Of a DNA stretch of 11,027 bases, positions 5,505 to 11,027 are shown in pieces (the stretch's first letter is position 1; the number at the start of each line of letters is the position of its first letter). The notes beneath the pieces were generated by a model. It saw only the letters and a list, made by a program, of their open reading frames with translations. It was not told where the DNA came from and made no database searches. The DNA is from an uncultured Ruminobacter sp. (GTDB lineage: Bacteria; Pseudomonadota; Gammaproteobacteria; Enterobacterales; Succinivibrionaceae). The DNA lies in contig CAAFXL010000263.1 in NCBI GenBank assembly GCA_900767005.1, positions 1 through 11,027 of the forward strand. The letters run 5' to 3'. Position numbers and translations under genes: made by a program.

Positions 5505-6803
5505 ATGTATATAAAGACTTTGTTTATCAAGGTTGTTGCTATCTTTTTTATTATGGTAACTCCAGCATGGGCCGACCTTGATTTAGAAATAACCGGTGGA
5601 ATGAATGCAGGACGCAAAATTGCAATTATTCCATTCTTAGGTCAAAGTTCTCTTTCAACTAATACTAATATTGCTGATGTTATAAAGGCTGATTTAGCAA
5701 ATTCTGGAAAATTTTCTCCAACTATTTTAACTAATGTAAAACTTGATCCTAATAAGATTGAAAATATTGATTCATCAATGATTCCATCAGGATTTGAAGC
5801 TGTAGTTGTTGGTAAGATTATTCCAGGGGTAAAACCAACCGATCCTTTTGGGGTTAGATACATTCTTCTTGAAAATGAAGGTGGAAGATTTAAACCATTA
5901 ACTGGTTTAAATTCAACTGTTCCACTTAAGCTTACTAGAAGATACGCTCATACAGTATCAGATTCAGTATTTAGTAAGCTTACCGGAATAAAAGGAGCCT
6001 TTAATACTCGTATTGCTTATGTAAAGACTAAGTTTGGGACTAAGCATCCTTATGAATTAGTAGTTGCTGATTATGATGGCAATAATGAGGTAAGATTAAT
6101 TATTTCATCTCAACCTTTAATGAGTCCTGCATGGTCTCCTGATGGTAAAAAGATTGCTTATGTATCTTTTGAAAACCGTCGAGCTGAAATTTTTATTATT
6201 GATATTAATACTAAACAAAGAACTAAGCTAACAAGCTTTAAGGGCTTAAATAGTAATCCTAAGTGGTCACCTAATGGACAAAAGCTTGCTTTTGTTTTAT
6301 CAAAAGATGGTAACCCTGAAATTTATGTTTTAAATATTGCAACTAAGTCTTTACAGCGTGTTACTAATAACCGTGCAATTGATACAGAACCAACCTGGAG
6401 CCCAGATGGCAATAAGTTATATTTTGTGTCAGAACGCACTGGTAAAGCTCAAGTATTTAGTATTAATTTTGCTAATGGTGGGGTTACTAAGGAAACTCAT
6501 CAAGCAGTTAAGAATTTATCACCAGTTGCAATGCCTGATGGTAGTGGTTTAATTCTAATTAACCAAAATCAAGGCTTTAAGGTAAGTAAGTTAGATAGTT
6601 TTGGGAATTTAACCAATCTAACTAATACTACCCTTGATGAATCACCAAGTATTGCTCCAAATGGCACAATGGTTGTTTATAGTACTGTTTATGGTGGAAG
6701 AAAGGTATTAGCTTTAGTTTCAACCGATGGTCGTTTTAAAGCATATTTACCAAATCGTGGTGGAGAAATTAATGCTCCAGCATGGTCACCATATGTTAAG
6801 TAA
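5505..6803 (+). CDS. tolB: Tol-Pal system periplasmic beta-propeller protein TolB
   Basis: TolB is the soluble periplasmic partner that binds Pal and TolA. The 432 residues compare with 430 in E. coli. A Sec signal peptide (1-23) ends in AWA before D24. The N-terminal domain (about 24-160) includes GRKIAIIPF and LANSGKFSP. The propeller begins after LTGIKGAFNTRIAYV (about 159-173). WSPDG or WSPNG blade motifs are at 210-214, 254-258 and 298-302, with related motifs at about 344 and 384. The protein ends VSTDGRFKAYLPN and APAWSPYVK, as in the family. The ATG at 5505 is preceded by AGGGA (5493-5497), eight bases upstream. pal follows after 46 bases. Confidence 0.97.
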   Translation: MYIKTLFIKVVAIFFIMVTPAWADLDLEITGGMNAGRKIAIIPFLGQSSLSTNTNIADVIKADLANSGKFSPTILTNVKLDPNKIENIDSSMIPSGFEAVVVGKIIPGVKPTDPFGVRYILLENEGGRFKPLTGLNSTVPLKLTRRYAHTVSDSVFSKLTGIKGAFNTRIAYVKTKFGTKHPYELVVADYDGNNEVRLIISSQPLMSPAWSPDGKKIAYVSFENRRAEIFIIDINTKQRTKLTSFKGLNSNPKWSPNGQKLAFVLSKDGNPEIYVLNIATKSLQRVTNNRAIDTEPTWSPDGNKLYFVSERTGKAQVFSINFANGGVTKETHQAVKNLSPVAMPDGSGLILINQNQGFKVSKLDSFGNLTNLTNTTLDESPSIAPNGTMVVYSTVYGGRKVLALVSTDGRFKAYLPNRGGEINAPAWSPYVK

Positions 6804-6849
6804 GGTTTATTAAGATTTTTTCATTTTTATTATAAATAAGGTAATAGCT

Positions 6850-7416
6850 ATGTTTAAGAAATTATTAGAGGTTTTTGTTTTAAGTGTGTTTTTAGTAACT
6901 TTAACATCATGTGCAACTTCATCTGAAGACCCAAATGGTAATGCAATTGTTGAAGATCCTACTTCATCATCAGAAGACATTAGTAATCTTGAAGATGGTG
7001 CAGTTATCGTAGGTGATGACTACGTATCTGAAAACGCTCAGACTCAGGGTCAATTATCAGCCGAGCAGCGTGCAAAACTTGAAGCTCTAAAGCAAGATGC
7101 TACTATTTACTTTGGGTTTGATAGTGAAAATATCGGTAGCCAATATGTAGCTATTTTACAAGCTCATGCTAAGTTCTTAAGCGATAATCCTTCTATTAAA
7201 GTAATTATTGAAGGTCACACTGATGAACGTGGTACTCCAGAATATAACGTAGCTCTTGGTGAAAGAAGAACTAGAGCAGTAGCTCAGTACTTAATGAATC
7301 TAGGCGTATCAATTGATCAATTATCAATTGTAAGCTATGGTGAAGAAAAGCCTTTAGACCCAAATCATAATGAAAGTGCTTGGGCTAAGAATAGAAGAGC
7401 TGTTATTACTTATTAA
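6850..7416 (+). CDS. pal: Peptidoglycan-associated outer-membrane lipoprotein Pal
   Basis: Pal tethers the outer membrane to peptidoglycan and cycles between TolB and the cell wall during division. It has 188 residues. A lipoprotein signal peptide ends in the lipobox L18-T19-S20-C21, so C21 is the lipidated first residue. Ala at +2 is compatible with export to the outer membrane. A low-complexity acidic linker (about 22-70) is rich in Glu, Asp and Ser and makes the protein somewhat longer than the 173-residue E. coli Pal. The OmpA-like domain (about 85-188) holds IYFGFDSENI and the peptidoglycan-binding segment EGHTDERGTPEYNVALGERR (121-140), then VSYGEEKPL and NRRAVITY. The ribosome site AAGG (6838-6841) suits the ATG at 6850. 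cpoB follows after 22 bases. Confidence 0.97.
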   Translation: MFKKLLEVFVLSVFLVTLTSCATSSEDPNGNAIVEDPTSSSEDISNLEDGAVIVGDDYVSENAQTQGQLSAEQRAKLEALKQDATIYFGFDSENIGSQYVAILQAHAKFLSDNPSIKVIIEGHTDERGTPEYNVALGERRTRAVAQYLMNLGVSIDQLSIVSYGEEKPLDPNHNESAWAKNRRAVITY

Positions 7417-7438
7417 TAAACTTTAAAGAGTAAGTATT

Positions 7439-8191
7439 ATGGTGAGATCCTTAAAATTATTAAAGATTGTTGCAGCTATCTCACTTGTGCTTAGCACAAG
7501 TGCTTTTGCAGACCCAAGTGTTCAGGATTTACAAAGAGAGCTTAATGCAAGAAATGCTGCAATGCTTGATTTATTAAATCGTGTAAATGATCAAGAAAAG
7601 CAACTTCTTGAACTTACAGGTCAGGTTGAAGAGCTAAAACTTAAAGTTAAAGCTCTAGAAGAAAAACCTGTGGTTACTACTACCCAACCACAAGTTCCAA
7701 CTACTCCGGTAGTGGCTCCCGTAGGAACTCCTATAGAAACTCCTAAAGTTCAAGAACCAACTTTAGATAATAAGCAAGTAGCACTAGTTTCCCCAGTTGC
7801 TACAAATGTGCAAGTAGCGAAAGATAAGAAAGAATATGATGAGGCTTATCAAAAGGTTATTAATGGTGAGTTTGATGTAGCTCAGACTAAATTTGATAAC
7901 TTTATTAAGAATTATCCAGATTCAACTTTCGTTCCTAATGCTTATTATTGGAAGGGGCAAATCTATTTTAAGACTAAGAACTTTAAACTTGCTCGTGAAA
8001 ATTTCTTAAAAGTAACGCAATTTAAGGATTCTAATAAACGTGCTGAAGCTATCTTAAAGCTTGGTCAAATTTCAGAATCTTTAAATGAAAAAGAAAAGGC
8101 GATTAAATTTTATCAATTAGTCGTAAAAAGCTATCCAAATAATACAGAAGCGGTGTTAGCTACGCAAGCTATCCAAAAGCTTTCTAAGTAA
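7439..8191 (+). CDS. cpoB: Cell division coordinator CpoB (YbgF)
   Basis: CpoB is a periplasmic TPR protein that binds TolA and tunes PBP1B-driven peptidoglycan synthesis to outer-membrane constriction. It has 250 residues (E. coli 263). The signal peptide (1-24) ends in AFA before D25. A heptad-like coiled coil (about 26-75) is the trimerising part. A Pro/Thr/Val-rich linker (about 77-128) precedes the TPR domain (about 131-250), which has YDEAYQKVINGEFDVAQTKF, YPDSTFVPNAYYWKGQIYF and AIKFYQLVVKSYPN. The ATG at 7439 follows AAAGAG at 7425-7430, a modest ribosome site. It is the last gene of the tol cluster and is followed within seven bases by a terminator. Assignment rests on domain order plus position after pal. 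Confidence 0.94.
   Translation: MVRSLKLLKIVAAISLVLSTSAFADPSVQDLQRELNARNAAMLDLLNRVNDQEKQLLELTGQVEELKLKVKALEEKPVVTTTQPQVPTTPVVAPVGTPIETPKVQEPTLDNKQVALVSPVATNVQVAKDKKEYDEAYQKVINGEFDVAQTKFDNFIKNYPDSTFVPNAYYWKGQIYFKTKNFKLARENFLKVTQFKDSNKRAEAILKLGQISESLNEKEKAIKFYQLVVKSYPNNTEAVLATQAIQKLSK
7482..7502 (+). repeat. Perfect hairpin inside the cpoB signal-peptide region
   Basis: CACTTGTGC (7482-7490) and GCACAAGTG (7494-7502) are perfect reverse complements around a three-base TTA loop. The stem is far more GC-rich than most nearby inverted repeats. It starts 43 bases into cpoB and encodes part of the signal peptide (around residues 15-22). Confidence 0.7.
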
Positions 8192-8198
8192 TTTTTTT

Positions 8199-8227
8199 GG
8201 GCATTATTTTTAATGCCCTTTCTTTTT
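8199..8227 (+). terminator. Rho-independent terminator after cpoB
   Basis: GGGCATTA (8199-8206) pairs perfectly with TAATGCCC (8211-8218) around a TTTT loop, followed by TTTCTTTTT. It lies seven bases after the cpoB stop and ends the tol-pal transcript. Confidence 0.92.
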
Positions 8228-8521
8228 AGTAAATTCTTTGAATAATTTCTTAAAAAATGAAATAAGCAATTTAAGATAAAAATATTAAAAAAATTTTTTT
8301 AATTATTTTTGGTTAAAGAATAAACAATATTAAGAAAATTTAAATTTTTTTTCTAAAAATATGAGTAAATTTTTAAGGAAAAATCTTCTTAGCTAAATAT
8401 TTTTAAAGAATTTTTAAGAATTTTTTTAATAAAAAAGCGTTAAAAAATGAGGATAAATTAAGGATTTTTATAGAATTTTAGTATGCTTTTTAATCAAATT
8501 GTTTTCTTTTTATACTTTTTT
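8228..8521. other. Gene-free, extremely AT-rich spacer
   Basis: I find no gene here on either strand. The stretch is almost wholly A and T with many A-tracts and T-tracts, including partial repeats of TTTTTAAGAA around 8400-8425. The longest start-led frame I noticed is 11 codons (ATG at 8361) and has no ribosome site. It may be curved DNA upstream of the tRNA promoter. Confidence 0.6.
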
Positions 8522-8577
8522 AAAATATTTTAAAAAAAAGCTTGCAAGATTTTAAAAATACTGTATCATAGCCCTCG
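8522..8577 (+). promoter_or_regulatory. Strong stable-RNA promoter for the tRNA-Lys genes
   Basis: A -35 TTGCAA (8542-8547; five of six to consensus) and -10 TATCAT (8564-8569; five of six) are separated by 16 bases. An A/T tract (8522-8540) immediately upstream resembles an UP element. The sequence right after the -10, GCCCTCG (8571-8577), is a GC-rich discriminator typical of stringently controlled rRNA and tRNA promoters. A start near 8576 would leave a leader of about 37 bases before the first tRNA. Confidence 0.82.
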
Positions 8578-8590
8578 TTGATTGATACAG
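8561..8590. repeat. Inverted repeat spanning the tRNA promoter -10 and start site
   Basis: CTGTATCA (8561-8568) and TGATACAG (8583-8590) are perfect reverse complements with a 14-base spacer. The left arm covers most of the -10 element and the right arm lies just past the expected start. This layout would suit an operator, though no protein is identified. Confidence 0.55.
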
Positions 8591-8612
8591 ATTAACGAAA
8601 ACCTAAAAGGTT

Positions 8613-8688
8613 GGGTCGTTAGCTCAGTCGGTAGAGCAGCGGACTTTTAATCCGTTGGTCGACAGTTCGAATCTGTCACGACCCACCA
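8613..8688 (+). tRNA. tRNA-Lys (anticodon UUU)
   Basis: This 76-base cloverleaf has the CCA end encoded. The acceptor stem GGGTCGT (8613-8619) pairs with ACGACCC (8678-8684), followed by discriminator A8685 and CCA. The anticodon loop CTTTTAA (8644-8650) has TTT at 8646-8648. The T arm is GACAG-TTCGAAT-CTGTC. It closely resembles E. coli tRNA-Lys. It is the first tRNA behind the promoter at 8522-8577. A lysine tRNA after cpoB is also the E. coli arrangement. Confidence 0.97.
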
Positions 8689-8715
8689 ATCAGTACCAAT
8701 TAATGACTAGTATAT

Positions 8716-8791
<76 letters not shown>

Positions 8792-8820
8792 TAGTTTATA
8801 TTTGAAAATTATACATCGCA

Positions 8821-8857
8821 TTTAAGATACTAGTTCTAATCTTAAGTTTTGATTTTG
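8821..8857 (+). terminator. Possible weak terminator of the tRNA operon
   Basis: TTAAGAT (8822-8828) pairs with ATCTTAA (8839-8845) around a ten-base loop, followed by GTTTTGATTTTG. The stem is AT-rich and the T-run is interrupted, so it is a weak candidate. It is the only terminator-like structure between the tRNAs and ruvC. Confidence 0.4.
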
Positions 8858-8950
8858 TAAAATAATTTTTAATTCTTTGTTTCTTTACTGATTTTAATTT
8901 CTTTAGTAGTGCTAAGATATTAAAATAAAATTATAAAGTATGGAGTAATT

Positions 8951-9487
8951 GTGGCTGTTATATTAGGTATAGACCCAGGTTCTAGAATCACCGGTTATGG
9001 AGTTATTAATAGTGTTGGTTCCCAGATTATTTATTTGGGTTCAGGCTGTATTAGAACACAAGGTGATACTCAAGCTGAGAAGCTTGGTCAGATATTTGAT
9101 GGTATAACCGAAATTATTACCGAGTTTACTCCAGATTGTTTTGCGATTGAAGAGGTATTCTTAGCTAAAAACCCAATGAGTACCATTAAGCTTGGTCAAG
9201 CAAGAGGGGTTGCCCAAGTTGCTGCAATTAAGCAAGGTTTAGTAGTAAATGAATATAGTGCTAGACAAATTAAGCAAGCCGTAGTTGGTTATGGTAATGC
9301 TCAAAAAACTCAAGTTCAAGCGATGGTAGTTTCATTACTTCAATTATCAAAAGTTCCCCAAGCCGATGCCGCTGATGCTTTAGCGTGTGCAATTTGTCAT
9401 GCATATACTAGTACGTCACTAGTTGGTATGCAATCTGGAGGCTTAAAACAAAAGACTAAGGGTTCAGTTGGCGGAAGACTTTATTAG
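8951..9487 (+). CDS. ruvC: Crossover junction endodeoxyribonuclease RuvC
   Basis: RuvC is the homodimeric, Mg-dependent nuclease that cuts Holliday junctions symmetrically. The 178 residues compare with 173 in E. coli. It begins MAVILGIDPGSRITGYGVI. The four catalytic acids are all present: D8, E67 (in FAIEEVF), D139 and D142 (in QADAADALACAICH), equivalent to E. coli D7, E66, D138 and D141. The DNA-contacting stretch LAKNPMSTIKLGQARG is intact. The start is GTG at 8951 with GGAG at 8942-8945. It ends GGRLY with two tandem TAG codons. ruvC normally lies directly before ruvAB in gammaproteobacteria; here it is about 6.3 kb downstream of ruvB, beyond the tol genes and tRNAs. I saw no strong promoter of its own. 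Confidence 0.97.
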   Translation: MAVILGIDPGSRITGYGVINSVGSQIIYLGSGCIRTQGDTQAEKLGQIFDGITEIITEFTPDCFAIEEVFLAKNPMSTIKLGQARGVAQVAAIKQGLVVNEYSARQIKQAVVGYGNAQKTQVQAMVVSLLQLSKVPQADAADALACAICHAYTSTSLVGMQSGGLKQKTKGSVGGRLY

Positions 9488-9552
9488 TAGACTCTTTACT
9501 ATCTTTACTAGTAATTCTTTTCTCTTTAGTTCTATTCTTGATTTATATGTTT

Positions 9553-9570
9553 TTTTGAAAATTTTCAAAA
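9553..9570. repeat. Perfect 18-base palindrome between ruvC and rpsO
   Basis: TTTTGAAAATTTTCAAAA reads the same on both strands. It lies about 65 bases after ruvC and just upstream of the rpsO promoter. It could be a weak terminator for ruvC (GTTTATTT follows) or an operator. AT-only palindromes are frequent by chance in such DNA. Confidence 0.4.
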
Positions 9571-9576
9571 GTTTAT

Positions 9577-9612
9577 TTGCTTTATATTACTATTTTTGTT
9601 ATTATGCACGCC
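9577..9612 (+). promoter_or_regulatory. rpsO promoter with GC-rich discriminator
   Basis: A -35 TTGCTT (9577-9582) and a -10 TATTAT (9600-9605) are 17 bases apart, and the -10 is extended (TGT before it). GCACGCC (9606-9612) follows at once as a GC-rich discriminator, as in the tRNA promoter of this window. A start near 9612 gives a leader of about 70 bases, similar in length to the E. coli rpsO leader where S15 represses its own translation. Confidence 0.72.
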
Positions 9613-9682
9613 ATCAAGGTACCCAGACTGAATTAGTGATCGGTTTTGGGCGAATATTAATTTAATTTTTAAGGAAATTAAC

Positions 9683-9952
9683 ATGTCACTAACTACAGCT
9701 CAGAAAGCAGAAATCGTTGCCCAGTTCGCACGTTCACAGGGTGATACTGGTTCTCCAGAAGTTCAGATCGCATTATTAACTGCTCAGATCAATCACCTAC
9801 AGGGTCACTTCGAAATTCATAAGAAGGACCATCACTCACGTCGCGGTCTATTACGCATGGTTTCAGAACGTCGTCAGTTATTAGATTACTTAAAGCGTAA
9901 GGACGAAGCTCGTTACAACGCTTTACGTGAAAAGTTAAACATTCGTCGTTAA
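9683..9952 (+). CDS. rpsO: 30S ribosomal protein S15
   Basis: S15 binds 16S rRNA directly early in 30S assembly and helps form bridges to the 50S subunit. At 89 residues it has exactly the E. coli length. The near-invariant blocks VQIALLTAQINHLQGHF, HKKDHHSRRGLLRMVSERR and LLDYLKRKDEARY are all present. The ATG at 9683 is preceded by AAGGA (9671-9675). Codon choice is more biased (CGT, AAG, CAG) than in neighbouring genes, as expected for high expression. It has its own promoter and terminator, and pnp follows in the conserved rpsO-pnp order. Confidence 0.99.
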   Translation: MSLTTAQKAEIVAQFARSQGDTGSPEVQIALLTAQINHLQGHFEIHKKDHHSRRGLLRMVSERRQLLDYLKRKDEARYNALREKLNIRR

Positions 9953-9981
9953 TTTGCTACAGATTTAGCAAATTTCAACTT

Positions 9982-10008
9982 AAGGGAGCAAATTGCTCCC
10001 TTTTTTAT
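9982..10008 (+). terminator. Rho-independent terminator between rpsO and pnp
   Basis: AAGGGAGC (9982-9989) pairs perfectly with GCTCCCTT (9995-10002) around an AAATT loop and runs into TTTTTTATTT. It lies 30 bases after the rpsO stop. Some transcripts may read through into pnp, as happens in E. coli. Confidence 0.93.
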
Positions 10009-10036
10009 TTCTCAAATCAAATATTTGTATTATACT
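10009..10036 (+). promoter_or_regulatory. Candidate pnp promoter
   Basis: TATACT (10031-10036; five of six to the -10 consensus) lies 16 bases after TTCTCA (10009-10014; four of six to the -35), directly behind the rpsO terminator. The leader to the pnp GTG would be only about 35 bases. Confidence 0.42.
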
Positions 10037-10076
10037 AAGCAAAATTTTTAAAACTAAAAAATTAAGGTAAGAAAGA

Positions 10077-11027
10077 GTGAAACCTATTGTAAAAACATTT
10101 AAATACGGAAAGCATACCGTAACCCTAGAAACTGGTGCGATTGCTCGTCAAGCTGACGGTGCAGTAGTAGCTAGTATGGATGATACTTCAGTTTTAGTAA
10201 CTGTTTGTGGTGTAAAGGAAGTTGTCGAAAAAGATACAGACATGTTTCCTCTTACCGTTGATTATCAGGAACGTACTTACGCAGCTGGTAAGATTCCTGG
10301 AGGCTACTTTAAGCGTGAAGGTAGACCATCAGAAGGTGAAACCTTAATTGCAAGATTAATTGATAGACCAATTCGTCCATTATTCCCAGACGGATTTATT
10401 CAAGATGTTCAGGTTATTGTTACAGTTATTAGTGCTAACCCTGAAATTCCAACCGATATTATTTCATTAATTGGTACCAGTGCTGCTTTAACTATTAGCG
10501 GTATTCCATTTAATGGTCCAATTGGTGCTGCTCGTGTAGGTTACATTGGTGGCGAATATGTATTAAACCCATTAAATTCAGAAATTAAGGTTAGTGACCT
10601 TGACCTTGTTGTAGCTGGTACAGAACCTGCTGTATTAATGGTTGAATCAGAAGCAAATATTCTTCCTGAAGAAACCATGCTTGGTGCAGTAATGTATGGA
10701 CATGACCAGATGCAAACCGTAATTAAGAATATTAATGAATTTGCTCAGATGGTTAATAAGCCAAAGTGGGATTGGCAGCCACCAGTTGTTGATGAAGCAT
10801 TAAAGGCAAGAATTAAGGAACTAGCTTCTGAAAAATTAGGTCAAGCTTATAGAATTACTGATAAGCTAGAACGCCAAAATCAAGTTGCTGCAATTAAGAA
10901 AGAACTTTTAGAAACTCTAAAGGCAGAAGCAGAAAGCAAGGAAGAAACTTTAAATGAAGCTAAGGCTGGCGGTTACTTCCATGAACTTGAAAAGACAATC
11001 GTTAGAGAACGAGTTCTAGCTGGTGAA
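10077..11027 (+). CDS. pnp: Polynucleotide phosphorylase, N-terminal part (runs off the window)
   Basis: PNPase is the phosphorolytic 3'-to-5' exoribonuclease of the RNA degradosome. The 317 codons present are under half of the roughly 700-residue protein. The frame starts at GTG 10077 (MKPIVKTFKYGKHTVTLETG), aligned with the E. coli start, with AAGG at 10064-10067. The first RNase PH domain (about 1-220) includes PLTVDYQERTYAAGKIPGG, RPSEGETLIARLIDRPIRPL and SGIPFNGPIGAARVGYI. The RNA-clamping loop FFRREGR reads YFKREGR here. The all-helical linker domain (about 240-315) contains KWDWQP, AYRITDKLER and ends VRERVLAGE. The second RNase PH core, the catalytic residues it carries, and the KH and S1 domains lie off the window. 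No stop or frameshift is seen. Confidence 0.98.
   Translation, partial: MKPIVKTFKYGKHTVTLETGAIARQADGAVVASMDDTSVLVTVCGVKEVVEKDTDMFPLTVDYQERTYAAGKIPGGYFKREGRPSEGETLIARLIDRPIRPLFPDGFIQDVQVIVTVISANPEIPTDIISLIGTSAALTISGIPFNGPIGAARVGYIGGEYVLNPLNSEIKVSDLDLVVAGTEPAVLMVESEANILPEETMLGAVMYGHDQMQTVIKNINEFAQMVNKPKWDWQPPVVDEALKARIKELASEKLGQAYRITDKLERQNQVAAIKKELLETLKAEAESKEETLNEAKAGGYFHELEKTIVRERVLAGE

Noticed and set aside
5387..5617. Minus-strand frame across the tolB start
   Set aside because: It is made of AT-rich promoter DNA and the tolB signal-peptide antisense, with no domain and no ribosome site.
9468..9665. A 65-codon plus-strand frame overlapping the ruvC end
   Set aside because: It has no recognisable domain, starts inside ruvC without a ribosome site, and covers the palindrome and the rpsO promoter. 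It looks like chance.

Overview
This is an AT-rich window from a Gram-negative gammaproteobacterium. The evidence is the gene content and order: ruvA-ruvB-ybgC-tolQ-tolR-tolA-tolB-pal-cpoB, then lysine tRNA genes, then ruvC, and rpsO-pnp. The proteins read as clear relatives of the E. coli ones. Low GC together with a flagellin gene would suit a gut or rumen lineage such as Succinivibrionaceae, but that placement is a guess. Every gene I can support lies on the + strand.

Layout. Bases 1-32 are not genomic: they match the Illumina TruSeq adapter, so the contig end is an artefact. Bases 33-523 encode the C-terminal end of a flagellin. It is stopped by a TAG, after which the same frame still spells the expected flagellin tail up to a TAA at 554-556. 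A strong terminator (584-608) follows. After an AT-rich spacer with a candidate promoter and repeated half-sites come ruvA and ruvB, the Holliday-junction branch-migration genes. They run into ybgC (overlapping ruvB by 8 bases), tolQ (GTG start overlapping ybgC by 8 bases), tolR and tolA (TTG start). A 206-base gap with a likely internal promoter precedes tolB, pal and cpoB, and a terminator ends the cluster at about 8227.

The stretch 8228-8541 is extremely AT-rich and has no gene. It leads into a well-formed stable-RNA promoter (A-tract, TTGCAA, TATCAT, GC-rich discriminator) that drives two different lysine tRNAs (UUU and CUU). Next come ruvC, rpsO with its own promoter, GC-rich discriminator and terminator, and the 5' part of pnp, which runs off the window.

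How the genes work together. RuvA, RuvB and RuvC form the resolvasome for Holliday junctions, but here ruvC is separated from ruvAB by about 6.3 kb. TolQ, TolR and TolA form the proton-driven inner-membrane machine. TolA reaches across the periplasm on a long Lys/Glu helix to TolB and the lipoprotein Pal, keeping the outer membrane attached during division. CpoB links this machine to peptidoglycan synthesis, and YbgC is the co-encoded acyl-CoA thioesterase. rpsO and pnp are the usual S15/polynucleotide phosphorylase pair.

This is mainly housekeeping sequence. I see no CRISPR array, insertion sequence, prophage or defence system. The points most worth a second look are the flagellin nonsense codon, the adapter, the displaced ruvC, the unusual cysteines and membrane segment of TolA, and the inverted repeat over the tRNA promoter.
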